A DNA stretch of 64,000 nt from contig NC_037689.1 of the NCBI RefSeq assembly GCF_003255815.1, positions 50,224,933 to 50,288,932 of the forward strand. The letters are read 5' to 3'. Position 1 is the stretch's first letter; each line of letters opens with the position of its first letter. Shown here in pieces: positions 36,287 through 47,414 of this stretch. Below the pieces are notes generated by a model. It worked only from the letters and a program-made list of their open reading frames with translations. It had not been told where the DNA came from and searched no databases. Source of the stretch: Theropithecus gelada (taxonomy: Eukaryota; Chordata; Mammalia; Primates; Cercopithecidae). The position numbers and the translations under genes were made by a program.

Positions 36287-36677
36287 TTATATGATTAGGC
36301 TTTGTGTCCCCACCCAAATCTCACCTTGAATTGTAATTCCCCATGATCCCCATAATCTTCATGTGTCAAGGAAGAGACCAGGTAGAAGTAATTGAATCAT
36401 GGGAGCGGTTTCCCCCATGCTGTTCTCATGATAGTGAGTGAGTTCTCACAAGATCTTATGATTTTATAAGGGGCTCTTCCCCCTTTGCTGGGCATTTCTC
36501 TTTCCTGCCACCTTGTGAAGAAGGTACCTTGCTTCCTCTTGGCCTTCATCCATGATTGTTTAAGTTTCCCGAGACCTCCCCAGCCATGCTGAACTGTGAG
36601 TCAATTAAAACTCTTTCTTTATAAATTACCCAGTCTCGGGGAGTTCTTTATAGCAATATGAAAATGGACTAATACAG
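36287..36677 (+). mobile_element. MST/THE1-type MaLR LTR, near full length
   Basis: From GATTAGGCTTTGTGTCCCCACCC through TTTTATAAGGGGCTCTTCCCC (TATA-like), the CCTCCCCAGCCATGCTGAACTGTGAGTC segment, ATTAAAACTC polyadenylation-like signal and the end AAAATGGACTAATACAG. A non-autonomous ERVL-MaLR solo LTR. Confidence 0.88.
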
Positions 36678-36689
36678 GATATTTATGTG

Positions 36690-36845
36690 ATAGTCACTAT
36701 TTTAAGTGCTTTACATATATATCTATTTATTATAAAGCTGAAATAAATACCATCTTCAGTTTTAAAAGAGGAATCTGAGTTGCAAAGGTTAGTAACCTAC
36801 CCAGGTTAAACACTTATTGAGTGTCAGAGGCAGGATCAAAATGTT
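36690..36845 (+). repeat. MIR SINE fragment
   Basis: TAAGTGCTTTACATATATATCTATTTATT ... GAGGAATCTGAGTTGCAAAGGTTAGTAACCTACCCAGGTTAA is the MIR order. Confidence 0.65.
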
Positions 36846-38370
36846 AGCACCTTAGAGGTATAAATAAATAGAAGACTGTTTTTCATACAAAGCACTTCAA
36901 TATCAGCCTTTTCTGAGGGTGTTATAGGAAATAACCAGAGAATCTTGGAGACACTGATCTGGAACCCTGGCTGTAACACGCCTGGTGTTTGCCCTACCTA
37001 CGATTTTCATGTTATATGAGATGGTGAATTTGCTTATTGTCTTCCTTTATTTACATTTGATGCAAGGTTTTTATCACTTGCAACTAAGGAAATTTGCTCT
37101 TTCTCCTAGATTTCCCCATCATACTTCCATGACTTCCCTCATGTTGTCCTTCCCCTTTGCCAAGCTGAAAATACAAATATGGTTTGGACATCTTCACAGG
37201 GCTACTGAAGAGAGAAATACGGTTCTTTCTTTTCACACCTATATCCCCTGGTGTATAAATGCTATATGTTAATGTGTTATGGCACTGAAGAATGTTCTTG
37301 ACTTACCATGGACACAGCCTACTTCTATTCCCATCTTCAACCTTCCTATTCTCCACAATATCATTTGCGTGATTCACTTTCAATATTATCATCATTCCTC
37401 TTTTATTTTATTCTCTGCAACATTGTGACTTTACAATGTTTTATCATTCTACTAGCAGATCTTGAAAAATGAGAAACTCCTTTGAGTAAGAGCAAATAAA
37501 GCTTTAATGCTTTTTAAAGTTTTATTTTATTTTGACTTCTGGGCTGACATTATCTTCCTTGGTTTTATTACAGATTTTAGTCCTATTCAGTGATGACACA
37601 TATTTCTGTGTGGAAACTTTTCTTTGCAAAATCCTAGTTAGCAACAAAATCCCACCATAAATTTAATTAAAGGATTACCAATATTTGCATACTTCATGTG
37701 TCACTGACTTCTTCAGGTTTCCTCATAAACATAAAAAGCAGACAGATCTTTCAAAGCAGGATTTTGGTTTTGGAGGAGGATTTTTCTTTTACAGCATCTT
37801 ATAAACATATCATTTTCTACATTTGGCAACCAAGGTGTAAATATGTGGTTTATTATGCAAATAGTGTCATGCCAGATGACCGTATAGCTTTTATTGCAGA
37901 ATCACATCACCTACCTTCTACTACTTATAAGTAAATTAAAGTAACACGTTTTCATACTAAGCATTCAAAAACTACTGAAAATCAATGTCAAGGTATTTAT
38001 AAATACAATTATGTGTAATAACTTAAAACCTAATTAGATAGCAGTTCTAATAAAAGCAATCTTCAAACTATTTTCACTTTTCAAAACTTTTGACAAAGGT
38101 AATTGGCCTAATTCTTCTCTTCTAACAAGAATTCTAACAAAATGATCATACAGTGAGGTCACATCAGCTGTTTGAAATGCTAAGCTCATGATCCAAATAC
38201 TATTTTAAAGAATTATTTTATAGCACGGATAGACCAAAGAGTGTGCAACTTCTCACCTGATTTTTAAGTAACTATAGCCTTTATGATCTCCCTCTGAGAG
38301 TTTAAAACATTCGGAATGAGAGATGGAGAGTTAGGGTTCCTCATTTTCCTCTCAGTACAGTGTAATCTAA
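36846..38370. other. No gene supported
   Basis: Two ATG-started frames (95 codons at 36985, 78 codons at 37698) without recognisable domains. A+T-rich, unassigned. Confidence 0.45.
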
Positions 38371-38371
38371 G

Positions 38372-38562
38372 CCAGTGGTTTTCAAAATGTAGTCCATAGA
38401 CAGCAACATCAACATTCTCTGGAAACTTGTTAGAAATGAAAACTTCCTGGATCCCATCTCAGATCTACTGAATCAGAAATTCTAGGGGTGGTGCCCAGCA
38501 ATGTGTGTTTTAACAAGCCCTTTAAGAGAATATGATGCGTCTTTAAGCTTGAGAACACCTCA
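38372..38562 (-). mobile_element. MER5A-like hAT DNA transposon
   Basis: CCAGTGGTTTTCAAAATGTAGTCC ... CTACTGAATCAGAAATTCTAGGGGTGG ... GTTTTAACAAGCCC ... AGCTTGAGAACACC is the MER5A/5B pattern read on the minus strand. Length close to the 189-bp family size. Confidence 0.75.
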
Positions 38563-38693
38563 TATTAGACAACTTAATTAGTCATTGTTGTCTTGACTTC
38601 CAAATCTATTTAACTCTGAAAAGCTGTTAGAAATCTGCAGTCCACTTTCAGCTTGGACTTTTTAGATTTTGATTGGCCAAGCGAGATGACACA

Positions 38694-38985
38694 GGCCGGG
38701 CGTGGTGGCTCATGCCTGTAATCCCAGCACTTTGGGAGGCTGAGGCCAGCAGATCGCCTGAGTCCAAGAGTTCAAGACCAGCCTGGGCAAAATGGCAAAA
38801 CCCCATCTCTACCAAAAACAACACAAAAATTAACTGGGCATGGTGGTGCGCACCTGTGGTCCTAGCTACTCAGGAGGCCAAGGTGGGAGGATCGCTTAAG
38901 CCCAGGAAGCTGAGATTGCAGCGAGCTGGGACCATGCCACTGCACTCCAGCCTAGGTGACAGAGACCCTGTCTCTACAGAAGCTT
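38694..38985 (+). mobile_element. Old AluJ-like SINE, sense
   Basis: GGCCGGGCGTGGTGGCTC, GAGTCCAAGAGTTCAAGACCAG and GGAGGATCGCTTAAGCCCAGGAAGCTGAGATTGCAGCGAGCTGGGACC are AluJ-style variants. The 112-codon frame at 38673-39011 is Alu sense translation. Confidence 0.93.
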
Positions 38986-39860
38986 TTAGGAAATATCATC
39001 GCCATTTTTAATTACTAGTATTACTTAATTGTTTTTTATAACTGCCAACAAGAGCCAGTTTTAAACTTTCTTTCTGTAACCTTTAAATTATCCATATGTC
39101 ATACATTCAAAACTTGTGGGTTTTAATAAATGGAATATACACACCATAGATCAATCTGCTTTTTCTCCCTATTGTCTATTTGTTAAAGACAATTTCATTT
39201 ACCATTTTCCTATAAGAAATAGCTTAAAACTACATTGTGCTGCAAGTTACTTTTAAAAGATCTTGCTTCTCACCATATTCCTAATAGCCCAACAGCACAA
39301 GTTTTAGAGTGATGTTACTATATTCTGAACTTCTGGAATGCTGCCCAATTGAGCCCCAGGCAGTAAATTCTTTTCATCAGGCCTTGGTTCTTGATATCAG
39401 CCTAACAATGTGTTATATCCTGAGAGCCCCACGTATCTTCATTGAATTACCAGCTTTAGCATTACACAGTCATTGATTTTACTTTTCCCAGAATGATTTG
39501 ATCCTAGTAACAATTTATGAGTGTGAAATTGAGGACAAATAGCCTCTCAAAGCAGCAAATTAATAGAGTCATACCTATGAAATTTAGGCATGTTTATTTT
39601 TTAAGAGAGCTGAAAATCAGGTATGTATAGATTCACTAGGTTAATGGTCTTTACTTTCTATTGCAGATTTCCCCTTCCATAAATGGTTACACATCAGTAA
39701 GAGGTAGTAGGGGATGCCATGTGTTTCCAAAGTGACTCTAGGTATTCTCATTCATTTTTATATCTTGAATGAAGGAAGCTCCAAAGAGTAATAGGTTTAA
39801 AATCCAAATATCTGATTGTGTATCTTATTATGTATCTTATACATCAATTTTAGACAGACA
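38986..39860. other. No gene or recognisable repeat
   Basis: Unassigned A+T-rich DNA with a short (CA)n at 39857-39871. Confidence 0.5.
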
Positions 39861-39869
39861 CACACACAC

Positions 39870-39965
39870 ACGTTGGTCATTGCTGTCACCATTCTACAAA
39901 TGAGAAAAACAAAGGCTCAGAGAGAGTAAGTGAAAGCCCAAGGTCACAGCTAATACTTGATATAA
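39870..39965 (+). repeat. MIR SINE fragment
   Basis: CACCATTCTACAAATGAGAAAAACAAAGGCTCAGAGAGAGTAAGTGAAAGCCCAAGGTCACAGCTA is a well-preserved MIR core. Confidence 0.75.
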
Positions 39966-40024
39966 AACTTGATAGTTTTTCTCAACATAACCTCTCAAAA
40001 AATATGGGATAGTCTTATATTCTA

Positions 40025-40258
40025 GATCAGAAGTCAGCCAACTTTTTCTATAAAGGGCTAGATAATAAATATTTAAGCTTTGTGGCCCATATGATCTCTG
40101 CTCAAATATTCACCTCTGACATTGCAGTGGGAAAGTAGCTGTGGACAATTTGTAAATTAAAAGATTTGACTGTGTACCAATTAAACTTTATTTATGAAAC
40201 CCAGGTGGTGGGCCAACTTTGACTTTTGGGCCAGTAGTTTGTCTACCCTTCTTTTAGA
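40025..40258 (+). mobile_element. MER20-like hAT DNA transposon
   Basis: AGTCAGCCAACTTTTTCTATAAAGGGCTAGATAATAAATATTTAAGCTTTGTGG ... GTGGACAATTTGTAAATTAA ... AATTAAACTTTATTTATG ... GGGCCAGTAGTTTGTC: full-length MER20 on the plus strand. Confidence 0.85.
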
Positions 40259-40264
40259 CCCCTT

Positions 40265-40420
40265 GCTTCTCAAACTTTAATGTACATAAAAATCTCCTTG
40301 GGGGTCTTGTTATAATGCAGATTCTGACTCCATCAATCTAGGTTGGGGTCCAAAAATCTCCTGTCAGCTGATGCTAGATTCTGCTAGTGCATAAAACCAC
40401 ACTTTGAGTAGTAAAGTTAG
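40265..40420 (+). mobile_element. MER5A-like hAT DNA transposon
   Basis: CTTCTCAAACTTTAATGTACATAAAAATCTCC ... TCTTGTTATAATGCAGATTCTGACTCC ... ACCACACTTTGAGTAG. Adjacent to MER20 with only a few bases between them. Confidence 0.7.
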
Positions 40421-40688
40421 ACTTTAGAAAGCCTTTCATATTACCAGACATTTTCTCAATAACATCAATTTAAACAAAAGTCATGTTTGAGGAAGACACT
40501 ATAGTCTGAAATTACCTTGGCCACAAAGCTGTTGGGATGTTTATAAATTTTTAAACAGATTTAGGAATTATTAGGGTATAACCTCACAAAGGCAATTGTT
40601 GGATATCTTTGTAAATAAGCATTTTACAACCTACTTTTGAAAGCCATACAGTAAGTGCTTACGTTGTGAAGACAACAAGTATATACTT

Positions 40689-41010
40689 AGAGCAGTGGTC
40701 CCAAAACTGTCACCAGGAAGCAGTTTCGTGGAAGACAATTTTTCCATGGATGTGGGAAGGGGGCTCCGGATGAAACTGTTCCACCTCAAATCATCAGGCA
40801 TTAGATTCTTGTAAGGAGCACGCAACCTAGATCCCTCACTTGTGCAGTTCACAATAGAGTTCACGCTCCTATGAGAATCTAATGCCACTGCTGATCTGAC
40901 AGGAGGAGGAGCTCAGGCAGTAATGCTTGCTCACGGGCCCCTCAACTCCTGCTGCGCGGCCTGGTTCCTAACGGGCCACAGACTGGTACTAGTCCATGGC
41001 CAAACTGTTC
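40689..41010 (+). mobile_element. MER1-type hAT-Charlie DNA transposon
   Basis: Starts CAGTGGTCCCAAAACTGTCACCAGG, includes TTTCGTGGAAGACAATTTTTCCATGG, AGGCATTAGATTCTTGTAAGGAGC and its inverted partner GCTCCTATGAGAATCTAATGCC, and ends CCTAACGGGCCACAGACTGGTACTAGTCCATGGCC. Size fits MER1B. The internal inverted repeat (AGGCATTAGATTCT.. / ..AGAATCTAATGCC) is a known property of the family. The 85-codon minus-strand frame lies inside it. Confidence 0.88.
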
Positions 41011-41260
41011 TTGGAGTTATTTCTAAATAGAACTAAAATCAGGATTGTCTGAATCATCAGAATCTTCTATTTTAGAAAAATCAGATTCATCAAATGAATT
41101 TTCAACCAACAACTGTCCTAGAACAATGTTAACATCATGCATAGGAATGCTATGTTTTCTAGGATTTGACATTACTATATTTTGTAAATGGAAATACCAC
41201 TACTAAAATCAGAATGCTATAAATAGAATGCTTTCTTTTGTTTCCAAAGTCAATATACCA

Positions 41261-41549
41261 TGGGAGGCCGAGGCGGGTGGATCACCTAACGTCAAGAGTT
41301 CAAGACCTGCCTGGCCAACGTGGTGAAACCCAGCTCTACTGAAAATACAAAAATTAGCCGGGAGTGGTGGCACATGCCTGTAGTCCCAGCTACTCGGGAG
41401 GCTGAGGCAGGAGAATCGCTTGAACCTGGGAGGCGGAGGTTGCAGTGAGCCAAGATTGCGCCACTGCACTCCAGCCTGGGCAACAAAGCAAGACTTTATC
41501 TCAAAAAACAAAAACAAACAAACAAAAAACAAAACAAACACACACAAAA
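41261..41549 (+). mobile_element. Alu SINE, 5'-truncated, sense, with target-site duplication
   Basis: Begins inside the left monomer at TGGGAGGCCGAGG, so about 45 bases are missing at the 5' end. AAAGTCAATATAC (41246-41258) matches AAAGTTAATATAC (41550-41562) with one change, so the element arrived truncated. The 112-codon minus-strand frame is antisense Alu. Confidence 0.94.
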
Positions 41550-41689
41550 AAAGTTAATATACTAGAGTGATGCAGTAACAATAAAAGCAAGCTATTTCAT
41601 GGCAAAGTTATCTCAGGGTAAAAGCTACAGCTGGGAGCACAAACACCGAGTATTCTCAGGGCAAATGGGAAAGGGGTTAAAATTAATGA

Positions 41690-42310
41690 ATAAAAATGGA
41701 ATATATTTATCATGAACAACATGATATTTAAAAATATGTTTACATTGTGGAGTGACTAAATCAAGCTAATTAAGATATACGTCGCTTCACATATCTTTTT
41801 TTTTTTTTTTTTGAGACAGAGTCTCACTCTGTGCCCAGGCACTCGGCTGGAGTGCAGTGGTGCCATCTCAGCTCACTGAAACCTCTGCTTCTCAGGTTCA
41901 AGCAATTCTCCTGCCTCAGCCTCCCAAGTAGCTAGGATTACAGGCACCTGCCACCATGCCTAGCTAATTTTTGTTTTCTTAGTAGAGACAGGGTTTTACC
42001 ATGTTCACCAGGCTGGTCTCAAACTGTTGACCTCAAGTGATCTGCCTGCCTCAGCCTCCCAAAGTGCTGGGATTACAGGTGTGAGCCACTGCACTCGGGC
42101 TTCACATACCTACTTTTTGTGGTGAGAACACTTAAAATCAGCAATTTTCAAGAACACAATACATTGTTATTAACTATAGTTACCATGTTATACATCTCTT
42201 TAACTCAATCCTCCTATTCTAACTGAAATTTTGTATCCTTTGGCCAACATCTCCCTAATCCCTACTCCTCTCCTCCCCCTGCTGCATCCCTGGTAACCAT
42301 CATTCTGCTT
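41690..42310 (-). mobile_element. L1M-type 3' UTR, antisense, split by an Alu
   Basis: CATGATATTTAAAAATATGTTTACATTGTGGAGTGAC and AATCAAGCTAATTAAGATATAC precede the Alu; TTGTGGTGAGAACACTTAAAATC, ATAGTTACCATGTTATACATC and CCCTGGTAACCATCATTCTGC follow. Same family region as 19965-20335. Confidence 0.75.
41796..42099 (-). mobile_element. Alu SINE, antisense, inserted in L1
   Basis: Full length. CTTCACATATC (41785-41795) and CTTCACATACC (42100-42110) are the target-site duplication with one change. Confidence 0.95.
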
Positions 42311-42320
42311 TCCACAGTTT

Positions 42321-42700
42321 TGTATTTGCTCAGGATTCTGCAATTTGGGCAGAATTTGTTGGGGATGATTTATCTATACTCCATGGCATGGCCTGGAGTC
42401 CCCAAGCACTTGAGGGTTTGGCTGGATCTCTTATGTTCTAGATAGCCTCTCCTCTTTATCATTCAGTGATCTAGCCCAAGCTTTATTACTACAGGATGGT
42501 ATCTGGCTTCCAAGAGTGAATGGTCAAGTAGTATAAGGCCAACTATGCAAGCATCAAGCTTTTGCTTGTGTAATACTTGCTACACCTCCATTGGCCAAGG
42601 CAAGTCACAAGCCCAAGCCCAGAGGGGAAAGAGACTACAGAATTGCACATGTCACGGTTCACTGGGGGCTACAAATGTCACAGTCTACAACACATACTGA
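42321..42700. repeat. Degenerate interspersed repeat, family unknown
   Basis: CAGGATTCTGCAATTTGGGCAG ... GGCTTCCAAGAGTGAATGGTC ... CATTGGCCAAGGCAAGTCACAAGCCCAAGCCCAGAGGGG is text I recognise as recurring in primate genomes, probably an old antisense LTR, but I cannot name it. Confidence 0.4.
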
Positions 42701-42853
42701 TGTCAAAGAGAGATGAAGACTTGAAATATATTTGCTTCATGTGATTTGAATAAGATAAAAACACCATATTTAAATCAATAATATTTATATATCATGTATT
42801 TAAATATTTAATTGAGTTTTTAAAATATATCAAGTAAAGACTTGGCAATTTCA

Positions 42854-43143
42854 GGCCGGGCGCGGTGGCTCATGCCTGTAATCCCAGCACTTTGGGAGGC
42901 TGAGGCGGGTGGATCATGAGGTCAGGAGATCGAGACCATCCTGGCTAACATGGTGAAATCCTGTCTCTACTAAAAATACAAAAAATTAGCCGGGCATGGT
43001 GGCGGGCACCTGTAGTCCCAGCTACTCGGGAGGCTGAGGCAGGAGAATGGCGTGAACCCTGGAGGCAGAGCTTGCAGTGAGCCGAGCTTGCGCCACTGCA
43101 CTCTAGCCTGGGTCACAGAGCGAGACTCCATCTAAAAAAAAAG
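42854..43143 (+). mobile_element. AluY SINE, sense, with 18-bp target-site duplication
   Basis: Full-length AluY-type (GAGATCGAGACCATCCTGGC, GGAGAATGGCGTGAAC, GGAGCTTGCAGTGAGC). Flanking AAAGACTTGGCAATTTCA is identical at 42836-42853 and 43144-43161. It lacks the ATCCGGCCAC variant seen in three other AluY copies. Confidence 0.96.
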
Positions 43144-43191
43144 AAAGACTTGGCAATTTCATCTACAAGCTAATGTATTCACTGTGTGTGT

Positions 43192-43194
<3 letters not shown>

Positions 43195-43242
<48 letters not shown>
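43195..43242. repeat. (GA)n microsatellite fused to an Alu tail
   Basis: About 24 GA units follow GTGTGTGTGGGT and run directly into the GAGACGGAG start of an antisense Alu. Confidence 0.97.
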
Positions 43243-43244
<2 letters not shown>

Positions 43245-43524
43245 GGAGTTTTGCTCTTGTCTGTCACCCAGGCTGGAGTGCAATGGTACAGTCTCCACTC
43301 ACTGCAACCTCTGCCTCCTGGGTTCAAGCAATTCTCCTGCCTCAGCCTCCCGAGTACTTGGGATTATGGATACCCACCACCACGCCCAGCTAATTTTTGT
43401 ATTTTTAGTAGAGATGGGGTTTCACCATGTTGCCCAGGCTGGTCTTGAACTCCTGACCTCAGGTGATCCACCCACCTCGGGCTCCCAAAGTGCTGGGATT
43501 ACAGGCGTGAGCCACTGCGCGGCC
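43243..43524 (-). mobile_element. Alu SINE, antisense, tail replaced by (GA)n
   Basis: From GACGGAGTTTTGCTC to GCCACTGCGCGGCC. The expected poly-T (poly-A tail) is absent; the dinucleotide repeat sits in its place. The frames at 43173-43581 are microsatellite plus antisense Alu. Confidence 0.93.
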
Positions 43525-45976
43525 ATATTCACATTTTTAATAACATTTAAAACGTCTCACTGGAAAGAAATGGGGGATTGACTTATATTTAAGGTCCCAT
43601 TATAGTTTTAGCTGTGTTATCTAAGACAAACTACTGAACTTCTGTTTCTTGTTTTCTAAAACAGGTTTACATTGGTCTTATGATGGTGGTGGGAATTAGA
43701 AGAAAGCAGGTATTGGAACTAATTTAGGAATGAGACCAAAATATAGAAAAGTAGTTCTGTAAAGTAGAAAATGTACTTTTTTGTTTTTTTACTTTGTGTT
43801 TCCATGTCTCCGTGCTTCAAATTAGTACAATAAGTCTGTGAGTCTCTATAGAGATAGAATGATCATCATAATAAATATGACAACATTTGTAAATATTATT
43901 TACATAGCAAAGGTCTATGTAAAAGTAAAGCATTATTATAAAATTTTGAAAAAGGCTTAGAAAACCTTCATTTTAACCTTCAGCACAACCACACTACACA
44001 TTTTTTAGGGCAGGATGGTTGTATTCATCTCCTCCTTAATAAAAACATTTGCCCAGAGCACATAGTTAATACATATTTATTTGCTAGATTGAAAGTAGAC
44101 ATCATAACATCTAAATATTATCAAATTGTTTTCCTATTGCTAGAAAACAGGAAGCACTGATGTTTTTGTGCTCTCATCAAACCAAAGCATGCACACACAC
44201 ACACACACACACACAGAATTGTGAAAAATATTTGTATCTTAGAATTTCTTTTAAATACCTAGTCACTTATATTAACTCATTGCTTATAAAACAATTTAAT
44301 TAACAAAATAATAATTAAACATCAGTGTTGACCAAAAAAATCATAATGACGTGCTATAGTGTGTAAGGACTTTTTAAAAAGATTTTACCTTCAAAGTTCT
44401 CACATATTTCTTAATCAAATAACGTGTCAGGATGCTGTCAAATCAACTGGTTAGGAGTCATTCAGTTAACTTACTCTTCACTCAACTATTCCTGCATGAT
44501 TACTGAGTATTGAAATGACCTGTATTACTATTGGCAATAAAAGAGGTCAAGCTTTCAGTTTGAAATATATTAGAGTTGACTTTTCAAGAGCATGTAAATA
44601 TGAAATAAACCTTATTTGTATTTATGTATTAAATTTTGCAAAGTGACATGCACACATGAATAACATGTATTCCACAATGAACACCTGGATTTTAGGAGCA
44701 AAGAGTCCTTTTTTTCAATTTGTTTTTAAAAGTCTTTTATATATCTCAAACATATTCACCTTGCACATCAATTTATCAACTTAATTGATTCTCCCACACA
44801 ACTTTTATTATCAATTTTTAAAACTCACAGGAATTTTATGGGCAGCTTTCACTAGTCATCACTATTTGAAAGTAGAATAAAAACCAAGGAAAAAAATCAC
44901 TCACGGAAGATTAAACCAGTAAAAATGGTCAAGAACAATAGTTCAGTAATATCCTAATCATATTAACATGATGCTATGACTTTTCTATTTGTATTTTTAA
45001 AGTTGATTTTATTTTAAATTAAAGGAAAAGTAAACCAAAAAAAAAAAAAAACAGGAAACCTCTTTCAATCAAGTAAATGATTCTTTTATAGAGGACATAT
45101 TATATCCTAAAAGAGCCACCTAAACTTAAAAAATAGATTTTGGAAAACATTAAGAACTTGGAGTCATTACATATATTTTATCCATGTTTCAGTTAAGATA
45201 ATATCCATCAACTTGCTACTGTGAAAGATGAGAATATTAGTGCTCACTTTCTCCCACTCACCTCTTGATCTCTATACAAATTGTTACCTTATCGTGATCT
45301 ATAAATTTTACATTCTGTTCTGCAATCATAGCTCCAACAATTGTTTATTATTAATTCTATTGTAAGGTGATTTAATCATTTTATGTATTTTATTGATTCT
45401 CTTCCAGGATCTTCATTTTATTTTATTCAGTTTTCTGGATTTCGATAATACAATGAGATATAAATTATTGCTCCCCCAAACACAAAAGATAACAAAAAAA
45501 TGCTAATGAGTATTCTACTCCCTTAGTTCTTTTATAATTGAAAATGGCTGTGGTCTTGATACTACAGTGATCCTGTATGTGGTAATCAATTTTACAATTA
45601 CAGTTACCTTCAGAAATGTGTGGCCTTTGGTCTGGATTTTTCCTCTTCAAAGTGATTTAAATTTTATGCTTGAATAACTAAACAATTATTTATCCTTCTA
45701 TTTCAATAATTTAACCAGATAATGTCTTAGCATTTCTTGGAATATGGTGCTTTTTCCAATTTTGGATTGGTCTTTCATTTCAGAGAACTTGTTGTATAGG
45801 TTTAAATCTTTGTTATTAGATTCCCTAATTCAGGTACATGGATTACTTTTATTTTGAATCATAGTTGTCTACCTTCCATATCTATTATTTTTTCTGTAAT
45901 TGTTTTAATCTTTGTATTTATTGTTATCTGCATTGACTATGATTGTATTAGCCATCTTTCCATGTTAGTCATTCAA
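43525..45976. other. No gene; (CA)n at 44191-44215
   Basis: A+T-rich, unassigned. One pure CA microsatellite at 44191-44215 and an A-run at 45038-45051. No frame with a recognisable motif. Confidence 0.5.
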
Positions 45977-45980
45977 TTTT

Positions 45981-46624
45981 TGTCAGAGGTGTTTGAACCG
46001 GAGCGACTCCATCTTGAATAGGGTAGGGTCGGGGTGAAATAAGGCTGAGACTTACTGGGCTGCATTTCCAGGTGGTCAGATGTTCTTAATCACAGAATGG
46101 GATAACAGGTTGGAAGAACTAGTGTCACGATATAGGTCACGAAGACCCTGCTGATAAAACAGGATACGGTAAAGAAGCTGGCCAAAACCCACTAAAACCA
46201 AGATGGCAATGAAAGTGACCTCTGGTCGTCCCACTGCTTATTATATGCTAATTATAATGCATTAGCATGCTAAAAGACACTCCCACTAGCCCCATGATAG
46301 TTTACAAATGCCATGGCAATGTCCAGAAGTTGCCCTACATAGTCTAAAGTCAGGGAGGAACCCATAGTTCTAGGAATTGCTCACCCCTTTCCTGGAATAC
46401 TCATGAATAATTCACCCCTTGTTTAGCATGTAATCAAGAAATAACTATAAGTATATTTAGTCGAGCAGCTATGAAGTAGCCATTGTTTTATTCTTTCACT
46501 TTCTTAATAAACTTGCTTTTACTTTATGGACTTGCCCTGAATTCTTTCTTGTGCGAGGTCCAAGAACCCTCCTTTAGGGTCTAGATCTTATCAAAGGGGT
46601 CTTAGAGACCCCTTTCTGATAACA
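45981..46624 (+). mobile_element. ERV solo LTR with TTTT target-site duplication
   Basis: Opens TGTCAGAGGTGTTTGAACCG and ends CCCCTTTCTGATAACA, 644 bp. TTTT flanks both ends (45977-45980, 46625-46628). It has AATAAA at 46506-46511 followed by the TCTTGTGCGAGGTCCAAGAACCC U5 segment, typical of ERV1-class LTRs. Family not named with confidence. A relic with no internal genes. Confidence 0.85.
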
Positions 46625-46727
46625 TTTTCAGTCATTTTGATTTTGTTCCTCTTAGGATATTTATTTCTAATTTATTTGTTCTGACTAGTATTTATTTTGT
46701 CCTCAATATATTCTTTCTCACGACTTG

Positions 46728-47340
46728 TGTTGGCACTTGGAAAATAATACCCCCCAATATGGTGCTTTGATATGCTAAGGAAGCAACCTCAAGATCCCTC
46801 TGACCTCCTCCCCAACTCCAACTCAACACTCTCTCCAAAGCACAGGAGGAAACTGATCTCTGAAGTTCCTTTATCTACCTAGAATGTGGACCTATCAAAG
46901 AGCAACAAATTGCCTTCAATCCCCTCTCTGAAGTTTCTTTAACGAGAGAAGATTAAAACTCATGTCACAGAGGAAAGGATTGAAAATTAAACAACACATC
47001 TAGAACCCAGACGAACTTTGTCCCAAACCATTGTTTGTTCGCTCATCCTATTCAGTTTCCAAAGAGAATCATTCACAAGATAATGTCTGCCTCCTGGGTC
47101 CGTTCATTCCCCCTTAAGAAGCATTTACTCCTCCACTCCATTTCCCCTTCTCCTATGAAGAAGAGTATATAAGCTTCTGCACTCCATTGGGTTATTGGGT
47201 AATTAATCTCCTGCAATTACCCCATGCTATGCATGTTAAAATAATTTTTTATGCCTTTTCCCCTATTACTCTGACTATTGTCAGTTCATTTTCAGTGAAA
47301 CTTTACAAAGCTAAGAGAAAGCTTTCCCTTGGCCCCTACA
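46728..47340 (+). mobile_element. ERV LTR, copy 1 of a repeated family (LTR A)
   Basis: Starts TGTTGGCACTTGG; contains CTGACCTCCTCCCC, AGAGAAGATTAAAACTCATGTCACAGAGGAAAGG, a TATATAAG box at 47165-47172 and ends CTTTCCCTTGGCCCCTACA. Clearly homologous to 59391-59985. It resembles the MER4/ERV1 group in layout, but the name is uncertain. No matching target-site duplication was found. Confidence 0.7.
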
Positions 47341-47414
47341 GATTTTGCACTGTGAGCAAGATAACCCCAAACAGTTAGCAGTGGAACATATCTGAGTCAT
47401 ACAGCACCAAAGTA
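47341..47414 (-). other. ERV leader remnant with tRNA-His-like primer binding site
   Basis: Directly after the end of the antisense LTR at 47415, the minus strand reads TTGGTGCTGTATGACTCAGA (47391-47410). Compared with the tRNA-His complement TGGTGCCGTGACTCGGAT it has two changes and a 2-base insertion. This is the expected position and sequence for a retroviral minus-strand primer site. The leader is cut off at 47340. Confidence 0.6.
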
